Assembly: GCF_025370755.1 (NCBI RefSeq)
Contig: NZ_JAMXFC010000031.1
Location: 1 to 64,000, forward strand
Reading direction: 5' to 3'
DNA length: 64,000 bases
DNA from: Laspinema sp. D2d
GTDB taxonomy: Bacteria > Cyanobacteriota > Cyanobacteriia > Cyanobacteriales > Laspinemataceae
Made by a program: the position numbers and the translations under genes. Shown here one piece after another: positions 19,075 to 28,371 of the stretch; the first letter of the stretch is position 1, and each line of letters starts with the position of its first letter. A model generated the notes under the pieces. The model was not told the DNA's origin. It searched no databases and worked only from the letters and a program-made list of their open reading frames with translations.

Positions 19075-19809
19075 ATGACATCCACCCAACCTCAAGCGAT
19101 CGCCTCTCAGGTGAAACTCACTCACTCCCTACCCCCCTTAGAAAATGGCGATCGCTTAATTCGTCCCGAATTTGAGCGCCGCTATCACGCCATGCCTGAT
19201 ATCAAAAAAGCTGAACTCATTGAAGGAGTAGTTTATATGGCATCCCCCTTACGCTTTCGGTCCCATGCCGAACCTCATGGTGACTTAATCGGGTGGTTGT
19301 GGACTTATAAAATTGCCACCCCCCAAGTTCAGATGGGAATTGAACCCACAGTGCGCCTAGATTTAGACAACGAACCCCAACCCGATGGCGTCTTATTAAT
19401 CAGTCCCGAAAACGGCGGACAATCCACCCTTGACGAACAGGGATACATCCAAGGCGCACCGGAACTCGTCGCTGAAATTGCCGCCAGTAGCGCCGCTATT
19501 GACCTGGGGGATAAAAAACGAGCCTATCGCCGCAATGGGGTGAAAGAATATATTATTTGGCAAGTTTTTGATGAAAAAATTGAGTGGTTTCGGTTAGAAG
19601 ACGGCGATTATGTATCCGTATTACCCGATGAGCAAGGGATAATCCGTTCGCAAGTCTTCCCCGGATTGGGGTTGGATATTCCTAATCTCATCCAAGGGAA
19701 TATGCAGCAAGTTTTGACAATTTTGCAACAAGGAATCAGTTCTCCGGAACATCAAGGGTTTGTGCAAGTATTAGGAGAAGATTCGGCTGAATCATCCCCT
19801 AATGCTTGA
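19075..19809 (+). CDS. Uma2 family (DUF820) putative endonuclease
   Basis: 244 aa. The PD-(D/E)XK-like core of the cyanobacteria-rich Uma2 family is visible: Glu in AELIEGVVYM, Asp in QPDGVLL, Glu in PELVAEIA, and Lys in DKKRAYRRNGVKEYIIW. The family is predicted to be nuclease-like from its fold, but the biological role is unsettled and copies are numerous in cyanobacterial genomes. The start at 19075 is preferred because GGAGAG lies seven bases upstream; an ATG at 19060 would place that SD inside the gene. A TATAAT box is at 19041. Single gene, flanked by a minus-strand small gene. Confidence 0.92.
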   Translation: MTSTQPQAIASQVKLTHSLPPLENGDRLIRPEFERRYHAMPDIKKAELIEGVVYMASPLRFRSHAEPHGDLIGWLWTYKIATPQVQMGIEPTVRLDLDNEPQPDGVLLISPENGGQSTLDEQGYIQGAPELVAEIAASSAAIDLGDKKRAYRRNGVKEYIIWQVFDEKIEWFRLEDGDYVSVLPDEQGIIRSQVFPGLGLDIPNLIQGNMQQVLTILQQGISSPEHQGFVQVLGEDSAESSPNA

Positions 19810-19840
19810 TTCTGGGATTAAGATTGGACTGCGATCGCCC

Positions 19841-20077
19841 CTATTGCTCATGTTCCGATACCTGGTTTTTCTCCTCCACCCCGGGGGCGATCGCTACCCG
19901 ACGGGTGACCCGTTGGATCCTACTGTCCTGCTGCACCGGCATCGCCTTGTCATAGCGAATATGCCAGAATGCGAGTCCATAGGTGAGAGCAACTCCGGCC
20001 CCCTCATGAATCAATCCGATCACAATCGTTGCCGTTGCTTCCACAATAATTGACCGAGTGCGCTTAGAAATCTGCAT
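19841..20077 (-). CDS. small putative membrane protein, unknown
   Basis: 78 aa, starting MQISKRTRS. One hydrophobic stretch (about residues 10-35: IIVEATATIVIGLIHEG and ALTYGLAFW) follows a basic N-terminus, so a single membrane span is plausible. The C-terminal half is charged. GAGG lies eight bases before ATG 20077, which favours this start over a longer frame from 20152. I do not recognise the family. It converges on the Uma2 gene and is divergent from the STAND gene. It could still be a chance frame; evidence is the SD and the composition. Confidence 0.5.
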   Translation of the reverse strand: MQISKRTRSIIVEATATIVIGLIHEGAGVALTYGLAFWHIRYDKAMPVQQDSRIQRVTRRVAIAPGVEEKNQVSEHEQ

Positions 20078-20114
20078 TACCTTATCCTCAAATTCGATAA
20101 TGCAGTTGTAAAAT

Positions 20115-20246
20115 TTCGGGTATCCCCGAAAGCAAGGAAGCGCCGAAAGCACTATACTACAAACATTCGGATAGGTTCGGGGAGGGGGTTCGGTATCGGG
20201 ATCCCGAAACTTTCCCGAAACTTTTTTCCGATTCCGGAACCCGAAA
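20115..20246. promoter_or_regulatory. cluster of TTCGG/CCGAA motifs upstream of the STAND gene
   Basis: At least eight copies of TTCGG or CCGAA occur in 130 bases, several arranged as dyads: TTCGGG-TATC-CCCGAA at about 20115-20130 and the perfect palindrome TCGGGATCCCGA at about 20197-20208. They occupy the space between a divergent gene pair and end about 30 bases before the STAND start codon. An operator cluster is one reading; a degenerate repeat is another. Confidence 0.4.
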
Positions 20247-20277
20247 ACTCGGTTTTTACTCTCATTCCCTTGCAGCG

Positions 20278-23074
20278 ATGGCCAAAAGAGACTCTTACGG
20301 CAATACTTTCAAAATACGAGCTAGGCTTCTGATTGAGGCATTGTTAGACTATGAACTCAACAACAGAGATCGGATTCCCAACCTGAACGTCAAGTGGGAT
20401 AAAAAAGATAAAACTCTGCTCATCGTCAATACTACTCTGCAAGCGCTGCGGTATTTGGTAGGGGATAAAAACGGATTTAAACCGAGTCCCAAGACATCTG
20501 AGAAGCAACTCAGGAACACTATCGGCGAACTCCTCACCTATTGCCTCAGAGATTTCCTTGGCATCTTGGACGATAACCGCGCCCCCATAAAAGGATCTGA
20601 GGATTGGATATTTAACCTAAAATTGTGGAGTCAAGATAAAGAGGAGAACCTGCAACAACTAGAGCAACTGTGGGACGAGAAACAATCGCCCCAATCTCGC
20701 GACAGTCAAAGTGGATCGGTTTCCCCTGTAGTGGAAACGAATCGAGATACAACGCCGCCTCCACCACCCCAGAGCAAGGGGATCCAAACCGTGGGACTGG
20801 AAACCATCGCTGAAATCCCCGTATGGGTGGGGCGCGATGCTTTGTTACAGGAGTTAAAAACCAAATTACTCGCCCCCGAAACTCCCCCGAAAGTGCTGAC
20901 GATGACTGGACAAGGGGGCATCGGCAAAACCAGTTTAGCGGTGAAACTCCTGGAAACCTTGGGGGTGCAGTTGCAACCGCCTACCCTCACCGCCACCTGT
21001 CCCTATCAGAAAGCATTGTATTTAAAAACCTACCAAGGGACCAGTTTTGATGCCGTGGCAGAGTTTCTCCTGCGGGGATTAGACATCGAAACCCCAGAAC
21101 CCCTGAAAACCGCAGGGGAAAAAATCACCAAAATTCTGGAGGGGTTGACAAAACAGCGTAGCGTAGTCGTGCTGGATAACCTGGAAGATATTTTACACCC
21201 CGCTCACCATCCCCACTGCGGTAAAGCGCTGTCTCCAGAATGGGGGGAGTTGCTTCATGCTTTTGTTTACAGCTATCATTGCTCAACCCTGATTCTCACC
21301 AGTCGAGAATTCCCCGTTGATTTGGCTGATAGTCGCTGCGAAGGTACGGAACCCGATCCCGATTTGGTGTTTGTGTACTCGCTAAAAGGGATTGAGATTG
21401 ACGCCGGAGTAGAACTGTTGAGGCAGCGTCAGCTAAAAGATAAGCAGGAAGATTTGCGTTGGGTATCCCAGCGAGTCGAGGGCCATGTCTTTTTGCTGAC
21501 TCAATTAGCAGCAGTTGCCAGAGGTAAACCGGGTTATCTGCGGAAACATCCGGAACTCGTTACTAAAAAAGCAGAACCCATACTGCAAGTCCAACTAGAA
21601 CGACAAAGTGAGGCAGGTTTAGACTTATTGCGGCGAATGTGCGTCTTGCGCGTGGCAACGGATCTGCGAGGATTGACATTTTTGCGATTGTATCAAGATG
21701 AATGGGAAACTCATAAGCTTTTAACCATCGCTGTCTCGTCTAATCAACCGATTCAGTTTACAGATAAAGAAATTACCGAAACCGAGTTGATAGTCGAGGG
21801 CTTAGTCAACAGCAGTCTGGTCCAGATGCGTTATGACGAGCAAAAGTGTGAGCTATTTTATGACTTGCATCAAGTAATTGCAGATTTTATGGGGCGCGAA
21901 TCCGCACGACTCCCTCAGCTATTTCAACGAGTAAATCCATTGTTTCACTCTACTACCAGCTTTCAAATCCCCCAAAGTTTACAAGAGCTTAGTCCATTAA
22001 ATGAATCTTTAATGTTTGCATTTCACCTGGGTGATGAAAGTAAGGTAGATGAATTGGGAATGACTCTAGTGAATTACGGCATCCGCTTGGGCAAGGCAAA
22101 GTTATTAGAAAATGTTGTTTTAGAAGAGGCAAATTTAAATCAAAATTACGATAAAGTAGAGGGATTAATAGGGTTAGCGCAAGTCCATTACGATGTGGGA
22201 AATTGGAATGAAGCAGAACAATATCTTTTTAAATCTTTAAAAATTGCCCCAGGGAAAAATAAGAGAAAAAACATTGCTGCTGCACTTGAACTGTTGGGTT
22301 CTATCGAGCAAAAACGCGGCAACTGGGATAAGGCAGAGCGTCTGTATCGGCAATCTTTGGAAGTTCATACCGAATTGGGCGATCTCTCCGGGATAGCAGG
22401 CATTTGGGGACTCTTGGGTTATATCGAGCAAAAACGCGGCAACTTGGATGAGGCGGAGCGTTTGTATCGGCAATCTTTGGAATTGACTATCAAATTGGGC
22501 AATCACTCCAGGATGGCAGGTATTTGGGGACTCTTGGGTTCTATCGAGCAAAAACGCGGCAACTTGGATGAGGCAGAGCGTCTGTATCGGCAATCTTTGG
22601 AAGTTCATACTGAATTGGGCGATCTCTCCGGGATGGCAGGCATTTGGGGACTCTTGGGTTCTATCGAGCAAAAACGCGGCAACTTGGATGAAGCGGAGCG
22701 TCTGTATCGGCAATTTTTGGAAGTTCATACCGAATTGGGCGATCACTCCGGGATGGCGGCAGCCGTTTGGCGAGCGTTGGGAGATATCCAGCAAAAACGC
22801 AGCAACTAGGATGAGGCGGAGCATCTGTATCAGCAATCTTTGGATTGGAGTACAGAATTAAGCTCAACTTTGCATATTGCCACCACTTATTTTGATATGG
22901 CATTACTTGAGCGACTACGCGGAAATGAAGCAATTGCCGAAGATTATTTGACCTTTTTATGACAATTCTAATCCTGCCGGTGCTAGAATTATTGCCAGTG
23001 GCATCCGGGATATTCAGGAAACCATTCATGATGCTGAAACCTGGGAGAGGATTACAGGAGAATTTAACCCATGA
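20278..23074 (+). pseudogene. STAND-type NTPase with TPR array, 3' end broken
   Basis: The intact part is 843 aa (20278-22809): an N-terminal effector-like region (1-150), a Pro-rich linker, an NB-ARC-like NTPase with Walker A GQGGIGKTSL, Walker B VVVLDNLED and the LTSRE sensor strand, then five roughly 40-residue TPR units (GNLDEAERLYRQSLE). A TAG at 22807 stands exactly where the previous units have TTG (Leu). Beyond it the frame continues (DEAEHLYQQSLD) to 22953. A five-T run at 22954-22958 then shifts the frame. With one T removed, the frame reads on to a TGA at 23072-23074 that overlaps the next ATG. So an ancestral product of about 931 aa is inferred. The truncated protein keeps the NTPase and most TPRs and may still work. 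STAND NTPases often act in signalling or antiphage defence; no effector is recognised here. Confidence 0.85.
22281..22806 (+). repeat. 120-bp tandem coding repeats (TPR units)
   Basis: Four to five units with a strict 120-base period, for example the segment ending AAAACGCGGC at 22320, 22440, 22560 and 22680. The units are nearly identical in DNA, not just in protein, pointing to recent duplication or gene conversion. The last unit is diverged and carries the amber. Confidence 0.9.
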
Positions 23075-23265
23075 ACGAACAACCGTCAAAATCAATCTCT
23101 GAAATCTTTGAGGAAAGAACTCTGATTGATCGCGCTTTAAAAGTTGCCGCCAATCGTGCCTTTTTGCTTCACACACAATTGGGACGTCCGATTGTAGTCT
23201 GGCAGGATGGAAAAATTGTCAAAATTCCCCCGGAAGAGATTTGCGTAGATGAAGAATATTTGTAA
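23071..23265 (+). CDS. small conserved cyanobacterial protein coupled to the STAND gene
   Basis: 64 aa: MNEQPSKSISEIFEERT, then RALKVAANRAFLLHTQLG, then a compact C-terminal IVVWQDGKIVKIPPEEI. I recall many cyanobacterial proteins of 60-80 aa with the same layout (helix, then WKDGKVVxIPPEEI), with no assigned function. They often accompany multidomain signalling genes. Its ATG overlaps the inferred ancestral TGA of the STAND gene as ATGA, a typical translational-coupling arrangement. If the upstream frame is broken as read, coupling would be lost; AGGAG about 12 bases before the ATG may suffice for initiation. Confidence 0.75.
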   Translation: MNEQPSKSISEIFEERTLIDRALKVAANRAFLLHTQLGRPIVVWQDGKIVKIPPEEICVDEEYL

Positions 23266-23633
23266 ACCCATAGGGACCATCCGGGGTTACGGATCGCGGT
23301 CGAATTTCAAGGGTTAGAAACCGGGTTTCTTAACCCGATGTTGGCAAGTCGCATGAGATATTGAACAGTTTTTATAGAATTGAGATAAAAGTCTGGGAAT
23401 TGCGTAAATTGTTGTCATTTATTGACCTGATTGAGAACAAATGGTAAAATTTTAGTGAGATAAACTGGGCAAATTCTTTGCTGTATCATCATTGTAGCCT
23501 AGGGGTCACCTCTTCAGTCCATTGAGCGAATCATCCTGAGATGCGATCGCCGCGTCAAGTTGCTGCAATCTTAGCAACAGGGCGGATCAGGGGGAGTAGA
23601 ATACTATTGGGTGTCTATCTTGTCTTAAGGCTT
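23266..23633. other. gene-free stretch with a GAAACCGGG repeat
   Basis: The sequence GGGTTAGAAACC-GGGTTTCTTAACCC (two halves, about 23312-23337) forms an imperfect hairpin and belongs to the GAAACCGGG repeat family seen at 12956 and 48297. The rest is AT-rich and presumably holds the kinase promoter. The frame of the kinase is open upstream to 23541 but does not look like kinase sequence there. Confidence 0.5.
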
Positions 23634-24899
23634 ATGGTTTGGCAATCAGGTCAGTGTCTCTATGGCGATCGCTTTATAATCGACAAACAAATCGGCAAGG
23701 GTGGACTGGGCATCACCTATTTAGCCCAAAATCAGCGGGGTCAGCTTTGGGTGATTAAAACCCTCAAAGATGAGGTGATGACCAATCCTGAATATGCCGA
23801 ATATCGAGATAAGTATTTACGAGATTTTAAAGATGAAGCCCTGCGTTTGGCAATTTGTCGCCATCCTCATATTGTCCAGATTGAAAATGTCTTTCACCAT
23901 GAGGGATTGCCCTGTATTGTTATGGAATACATTCAGGGGATGGATTTAGGGCAGCGAATTAAGCGATATGGACCCCTGAGCGAATTGGAGGCATTACGTT
24001 ATATCCGCCAAGTAGGTGAGGCGTTGATGGTAGTCCATGAAAAGGGGCTATTGCATCGGGATTTGAAGCCTCATAATATTATGCTGAGGGCAGAACAAGA
24101 TGAGGCAGTATTAATCGATTTTGGCATTGCTCGGGAGTTTATACCTGGGGTCACTCAAACTCATACGTTTGCCTTGACTCCAGCTTTTGCACCGATTGAA
24201 CAGTATGATGAACAGGCACAGCGCGGGGAATATACAGATGTTTATGCCTTAGCCGCCACTTTAGCAACTTTGGTGAAGGGTTCGAGTCCACCGCCCTCAT
24301 ATATGCGGGCTGTTAAGGATCGGTTTAAGGTTCCGCAGGGGGTGAGTTACCCCGTCCAAGAGGCAATTAAACAGGGGATGGCGGTACAACCCAAGGATCG
24401 CGTGCAGTCGGTGTCCGAGTGGCTGAAAATGTTGGATGTGGAACCGGAAATAGCAGCAATTTCTCCTTTTTATCGACCGTTAGCCCAGTTATTAGCCGCT
24501 GGAAAATGGCGAGAAGCCGATGAAGAGACGGCAAAAATTATGCTTCAGGTGGCGGGACAAGAAGAGGGGGGATGGTTAGATGATGAAGATATTGAAAATT
24601 TCCCCGGTGAGGATTTGCAAGCGATTGATCGTCTGTGGTTAAAGTATAGCAATGGACGATTTGGGTTTTCTCGGCAAAAGTGTATTTATCAAAGTTTGGG
24701 GGGAACGAGAGATTATAATCAGGAAATTTGGGAAGCTTTAGCCGATCGCGTGGGATGGCGCAAGGGAGGGAATTGGTTAGACTTTGAGGAACTTACTTTT
24801 AGCCTCCAAGCATCAGAAGCCCACCTCCCCTTTTTGTGGATCTGGTTGGTGTACGTTCGATTGGATTTGGCTCATCTTCTCTCTCATCCTTACTTGTAA
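23634..24899 (+). CDS. Ser/Thr protein kinase fused to a GUN4 domain
   Basis: 421 aa. Hanks-type kinase (about residues 10-270): glycine loop IGKGGLGITYLA, VAIK-type Lys in WVIKTLKD, catalytic loop LLHRDLKPHNIML, magnesium motif IDFGIA and APE-like FAPIEQ. The C-terminal 150 residues are a GUN4-type domain (RPLAQLLAAGKWREAD, AIDRLWLKYSNGRFGFS, LADRVGWRKGGNWLDF). GUN4 binds porphyrins and assists Mg-chelatase in the stand-alone form; in kinase fusions the ligand is unknown, and tetrapyrrole sensing is inference. The start at 23634 (MVWQSGQ) matches the usual kinase N-terminus; a longer open frame begins at 23541. No transmembrane segment. Confidence 0.9.
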   Translation: MVWQSGQCLYGDRFIIDKQIGKGGLGITYLAQNQRGQLWVIKTLKDEVMTNPEYAEYRDKYLRDFKDEALRLAICRHPHIVQIENVFHHEGLPCIVMEYIQGMDLGQRIKRYGPLSELEALRYIRQVGEALMVVHEKGLLHRDLKPHNIMLRAEQDEAVLIDFGIAREFIPGVTQTHTFALTPAFAPIEQYDEQAQRGEYTDVYALAATLATLVKGSSPPPSYMRAVKDRFKVPQGVSYPVQEAIKQGMAVQPKDRVQSVSEWLKMLDVEPEIAAISPFYRPLAQLLAAGKWREADEETAKIMLQVAGQEEGGWLDDEDIENFPGEDLQAIDRLWLKYSNGRFGFSRQKCIYQSLGGTRDYNQEIWEALADRVGWRKGGNWLDFEELTFSLQASEAHLPFLWIWLVYVRLDLAHLLSHPYL

Positions 24900-25052
24900 G
24901 GGTTTTTGTATAAAAATCTCAGAGGTTCTTAAAATGTATGACATATTTCTGTGGGTCAAAGTCTGGTGAATTGCCTTGCGGTTAGCTGATTTGAAAATAA
25001 CTCCTAAGACAGCCTGTAGTTCCGGAACCGCTATATCTCCGAATTGTTTACA

Positions 25053-25082
25053 AAAAAGCAGCCTCAAAAAAGGCTGCTTTCT
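25053..25082 (-). terminator. intrinsic terminator of glmS
   Basis: On the minus strand AAAGCAGCC pairs with GGCTGCTTT, followed by TTTT. It starts 23 bases after the glmS stop codon. Confidence 0.9.
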
Positions 25083-25104
25083 CTCACTTGAGGCTTGTTC
25101 CTAT

Positions 25105-27012
25105 TTACTCCACCGTGACTGACTTTGCCAAATTACGGGGTTGATCCACATCTAAACCGCGTCGGGCTGCTATGTGATAGGCGAGTAACTGTAACGGGAT
25201 GACGGCCAAAATAGGTGAGAGCAACTCGTCTACAACGGGGACTTGTAAGACATCGTTAAAAATCTCTGCTGCGTCAAACCCATTTTGCGGCGTGACCCCA
25301 ATCAGGCGGGCATCCCGCGCTTTTGCTTCTTGGGCGTTGGAAATCACTTTCTCGTAGACGGTTCCCGGCATGGCGATCGCCACTACCGGGACTTTCGCAT
25401 CCAAAAGGGCGATCGGTCCATGTTTCATCTCCCCTGCCGGATATCCTTCCGCATGGATATAGCTGATTTCCTTCAGCTTTAACGCCCCCTCTAAGGCGAT
25501 CGGGAAATTAATCCCCCGTCCCAAAAAGATGAAATCCTGAGTCTCGGCAAATTCATGGGCCAACTCCTCAATACTACCTTCTTGAGAACTCAGCACCTGT
25601 TCAATTTGGACCGGAAGTTGGCGCAATCCTTGGATAATTTCCTCAATTCGCGCTTCTGGGAGGGTTTTGCGTTGATAGGCCAAGTCTAAGGCTAAACTAT
25701 AAAAGGCCATCAACTGCGCTACAAAAGTCTTCGTTGCTGCTACCCCGATTTCAATTCCGGCATGGGTATTAATAATATCGCCGACGAGGTTACCCAAGGA
25801 TGACTCGGGACGATTGGTAATCCCCAACAGTCGCGCTTGATAGGCAGCAGAAAGACCCGTTCGGCGCTGGTTTTCCATTGCCAGGGCCGCCAGAGTATCC
25901 GCCGTTTCACCCGACTGACTGATGCCGATCGCCAGGGTGTAGGGACGCAAGGGGGCCGGTGCATAGCGATATTCTGAGGCATAGTTGACCGAAGTAGGAA
26001 TTCCCGCCAACTGTTCTAGCAAGTATTTTCCAACTAACCCGGCGTGCCAACTGGTACCACAAGCCAGGATTTCAATCTGTTGCAAATCCTGGTATAGTTC
26101 TGGATTAATCCCCAAATTAATGGGCGCAACTTGATTATCCCCCGGTTGCCACTCCCGGTTAAAATAGGCTTCCAAACAGGTGCGGACTACTGCCGGTTGT
26201 TCGTAGATCTCCTTATGCATGAAGTGGCGAAATCCTTGTTTTTCCACCAGGACCGGGTTCAAGTTGAGGAGACGGGGAGTTTTTTTGAGGCGATCGCCTG
26301 CAAAATTATAAACCTCCACCCCTAACGGCGTCAAACGGGCCATTTCCTCATTTTCCAAGGACAAAATCGCCCGGGTATAGGGCATGATTGCCGGAGTATC
26401 CGAGGCACAGAAAAATTCCCCCTGTCCAAATCCCACCACTAAAGGGGCCTGCTGTCGGGCGACAATGAGTTCATCGGGGTAGTCACTACAAATGACCGCG
26501 ATCGCAAATGCCCCTTCTAACTTATTGACCGCCTTGCGCACCGCCTCGAAAAACTGGGAGATTAACGGCATAAACCCCGGTGCATCCACCATCGGTTCTG
26601 TCATCAACTCCGCAATTAAATGGGGGATGACCTCTGTATCCGTATCGGACCGAAATTCATGACCTCTACCCTTGAGTTCCTCACGCAACTCCCGATAATT
26701 TTCAATAATCCCATTTTGAACCACCGCAACTTTTGCATGATTGTCTGTATGGGGATGGGCGTTGTATTCCTCCGGTTTACCATGAGTCGCCCAGCGAGTA
26801 TGTCCGATACCGATTTGAGCGGGATTGTCAATGCCTTGGATTTTTTCTCGCAGATTGTGCAACTTACCTTTTGCCCGGACACAATTAAGTTTACCGTCCC
26901 AAATCGTTGCCACACCTGCTGAATCGTAACCGCGATATTCTAGTTTTTCCAATCCGGCGAGTAAAATATCTTTCGCCGCTTGAGTGCCAATATAGCCAAC
27001 AATTCCGCACAT
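25105..27012 (-). CDS. glmS: glutamine-fructose-6-phosphate aminotransferase
   Basis: 635 aa, full length for GlmS. It makes glucosamine-6-phosphate from fructose-6-phosphate and glutamine, the first step towards UDP-GlcNAc for peptidoglycan and lipopolysaccharide. The N-terminal nucleophile Cys is in MCGIVGYIG, with the Ntn-amidotransferase motifs LEYRGYDSAG, IGHTRWATHG and SDTDTEVIPHL. Two SIS sugar-isomerase domains follow (CGTSWHAG, SQSGETADT, GRGINFPIALEGALKLKEISY in parts). The C-terminus ends LAKSVTVE, as is standard. No glmS ribozyme-like leader is evident, as expected outside Firmicutes. Single gene with its own terminator. Confidence 0.98.
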   Translation of the reverse strand: MCGIVGYIGTQAAKDILLAGLEKLEYRGYDSAGVATIWDGKLNCVRAKGKLHNLREKIQGIDNPAQIGIGHTRWATHGKPEEYNAHPHTDNHAKVAVVQNGIIENYRELREELKGRGHEFRSDTDTEVIPHLIAELMTEPMVDAPGFMPLISQFFEAVRKAVNKLEGAFAIAVICSDYPDELIVARQQAPLVVGFGQGEFFCASDTPAIMPYTRAILSLENEEMARLTPLGVEVYNFAGDRLKKTPRLLNLNPVLVEKQGFRHFMHKEIYEQPAVVRTCLEAYFNREWQPGDNQVAPINLGINPELYQDLQQIEILACGTSWHAGLVGKYLLEQLAGIPTSVNYASEYRYAPAPLRPYTLAIGISQSGETADTLAALAMENQRRTGLSAAYQARLLGITNRPESSLGNLVGDIINTHAGIEIGVAATKTFVAQLMAFYSLALDLAYQRKTLPEARIEEIIQGLRQLPVQIEQVLSSQEGSIEELAHEFAETQDFIFLGRGINFPIALEGALKLKEISYIHAEGYPAGEMKHGPIALLDAKVPVVAIAMPGTVYEKVISNAQEAKARDARLIGVTPQNGFDAAEIFNDVLQVPVVDELLSPILAVIPLQLLAYHIAARRGLDVDQPRNLAKSVTVE

Positions 27013-27254
27013 TTATCCGTTAACTCCTCTCGATACGGTGCAATGGATAGAATTTTAGTTTTTCCGTGCTGTTTCTGCTATAATTGCATCCCTTTATAGT
27101 TTCCTAACGTCTCAAGTGGCGATCGCCCGGTATGAGCAGAAATCGACAGTGCGATCGTGGATGCAAATAACCCCTACAGCAAGTTGATAGTCTCTTCCCC
27201 TGCCCAGTCTCTGATTCCGGAAATGAGTTCCCCTGGCCCGAAGACCCTCACGCG

Positions 27255-27284
27255 AAAAAAGAGGGGCGCAAAGCTCCCTCTTTC
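27255..27284 (-). terminator. intrinsic terminator of psaC
   Basis: On the minus strand AAAGAGGGAGC pairs with GCCCCTCTTT and is followed by a T-run. It lies 64 bases after the psaC stop codon. Confidence 0.8.
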
Positions 27285-27347
27285 TATTTAAACTCTAAAT
27301 GTTTTAAAAGCACTCTTGAACCCAAAGTGCTTTCAAATCATCTATCT

Positions 27348-27894
<547 letters not shown>

Positions 27895-28359
27895 GTTCGT
27901 AGTAACGCCTTCAGGCGTTCCCTCCGGTGTTCGTAGTAACGACTTCAGTCGTTCCCTCCGGCGTTCGTAGTAACGACTTCAGTCGTTCCCTCCGGCGTTC
28001 GTAGTAACGACTTCAGTCGTTCTCTTTCTTAGTTCGTAGTAACGACTTCAGTCGTTCTCTTTCTTAGTTCGTAGTAACGACTTCAGTCGTTCTCTTGGTT
28101 AAGAACGCATGGAGAAAGGGGGACCCTGTTTAACCTCAAAACGGGGAGAACGACTGAAGTCGTTACTACAAACGGGGAGAACGACTGAAGTCGTTACTAC
28201 GAACGGGGAGAACGACTGAAGTCGTTACTACAAACGAAGAGAACGACTGAAGTCGTTACTACAAACGAAGAGAACGACTGAAGTCGTTACTACAAACGGG
28301 GATAACGCCTGAAGGCGTTACTACGAACGAAGAGAACGACTGAAGTCGTTACTACGAAC
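27895..28359. repeat. two-armed array of AACGACTTCAGTCGTT dyads
   Basis: Six forward units GTTCGTAGTAACGACTTCAG... start at 27895, 27929, 27963, 27997, 28032 and 28067 (period 34-35). After a 50-base centre there are seven inverted units AGAACGACTGAAGTCGTTAC... starting at 28147 and repeating every 31 bases to 28333. Each unit holds its own 7-bp stem dyad. The first forward unit and the sixth inverted unit carry AACGCCT...AGGCGTT, a change compensated on both sides of the stem. The array separates psaC from the HdrB-like gene. Similar units are, from memory, dispersed in Oscillatoriales genomes. Confidence 0.95.
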
Positions 28360-28371
28360 ATGGGATGGGTT

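Noticed and set aside
22237-22836. 199-codon minus-strand frame over the TPR repeats
   Set aside because: A shadow of the 120-bp repeats, with repetitive, non-protein-like composition.
27013-27104. glmS ribozyme
   Set aside because: The leader shows none of the expected conserved core, and cyanobacteria are not known to use it.
27895-28359. CRISPR array
   Set aside because: The spacing between dyads is too short, the sequence between dyads is not unique spacer-like, the two halves are inverted, and no cas gene is nearby.
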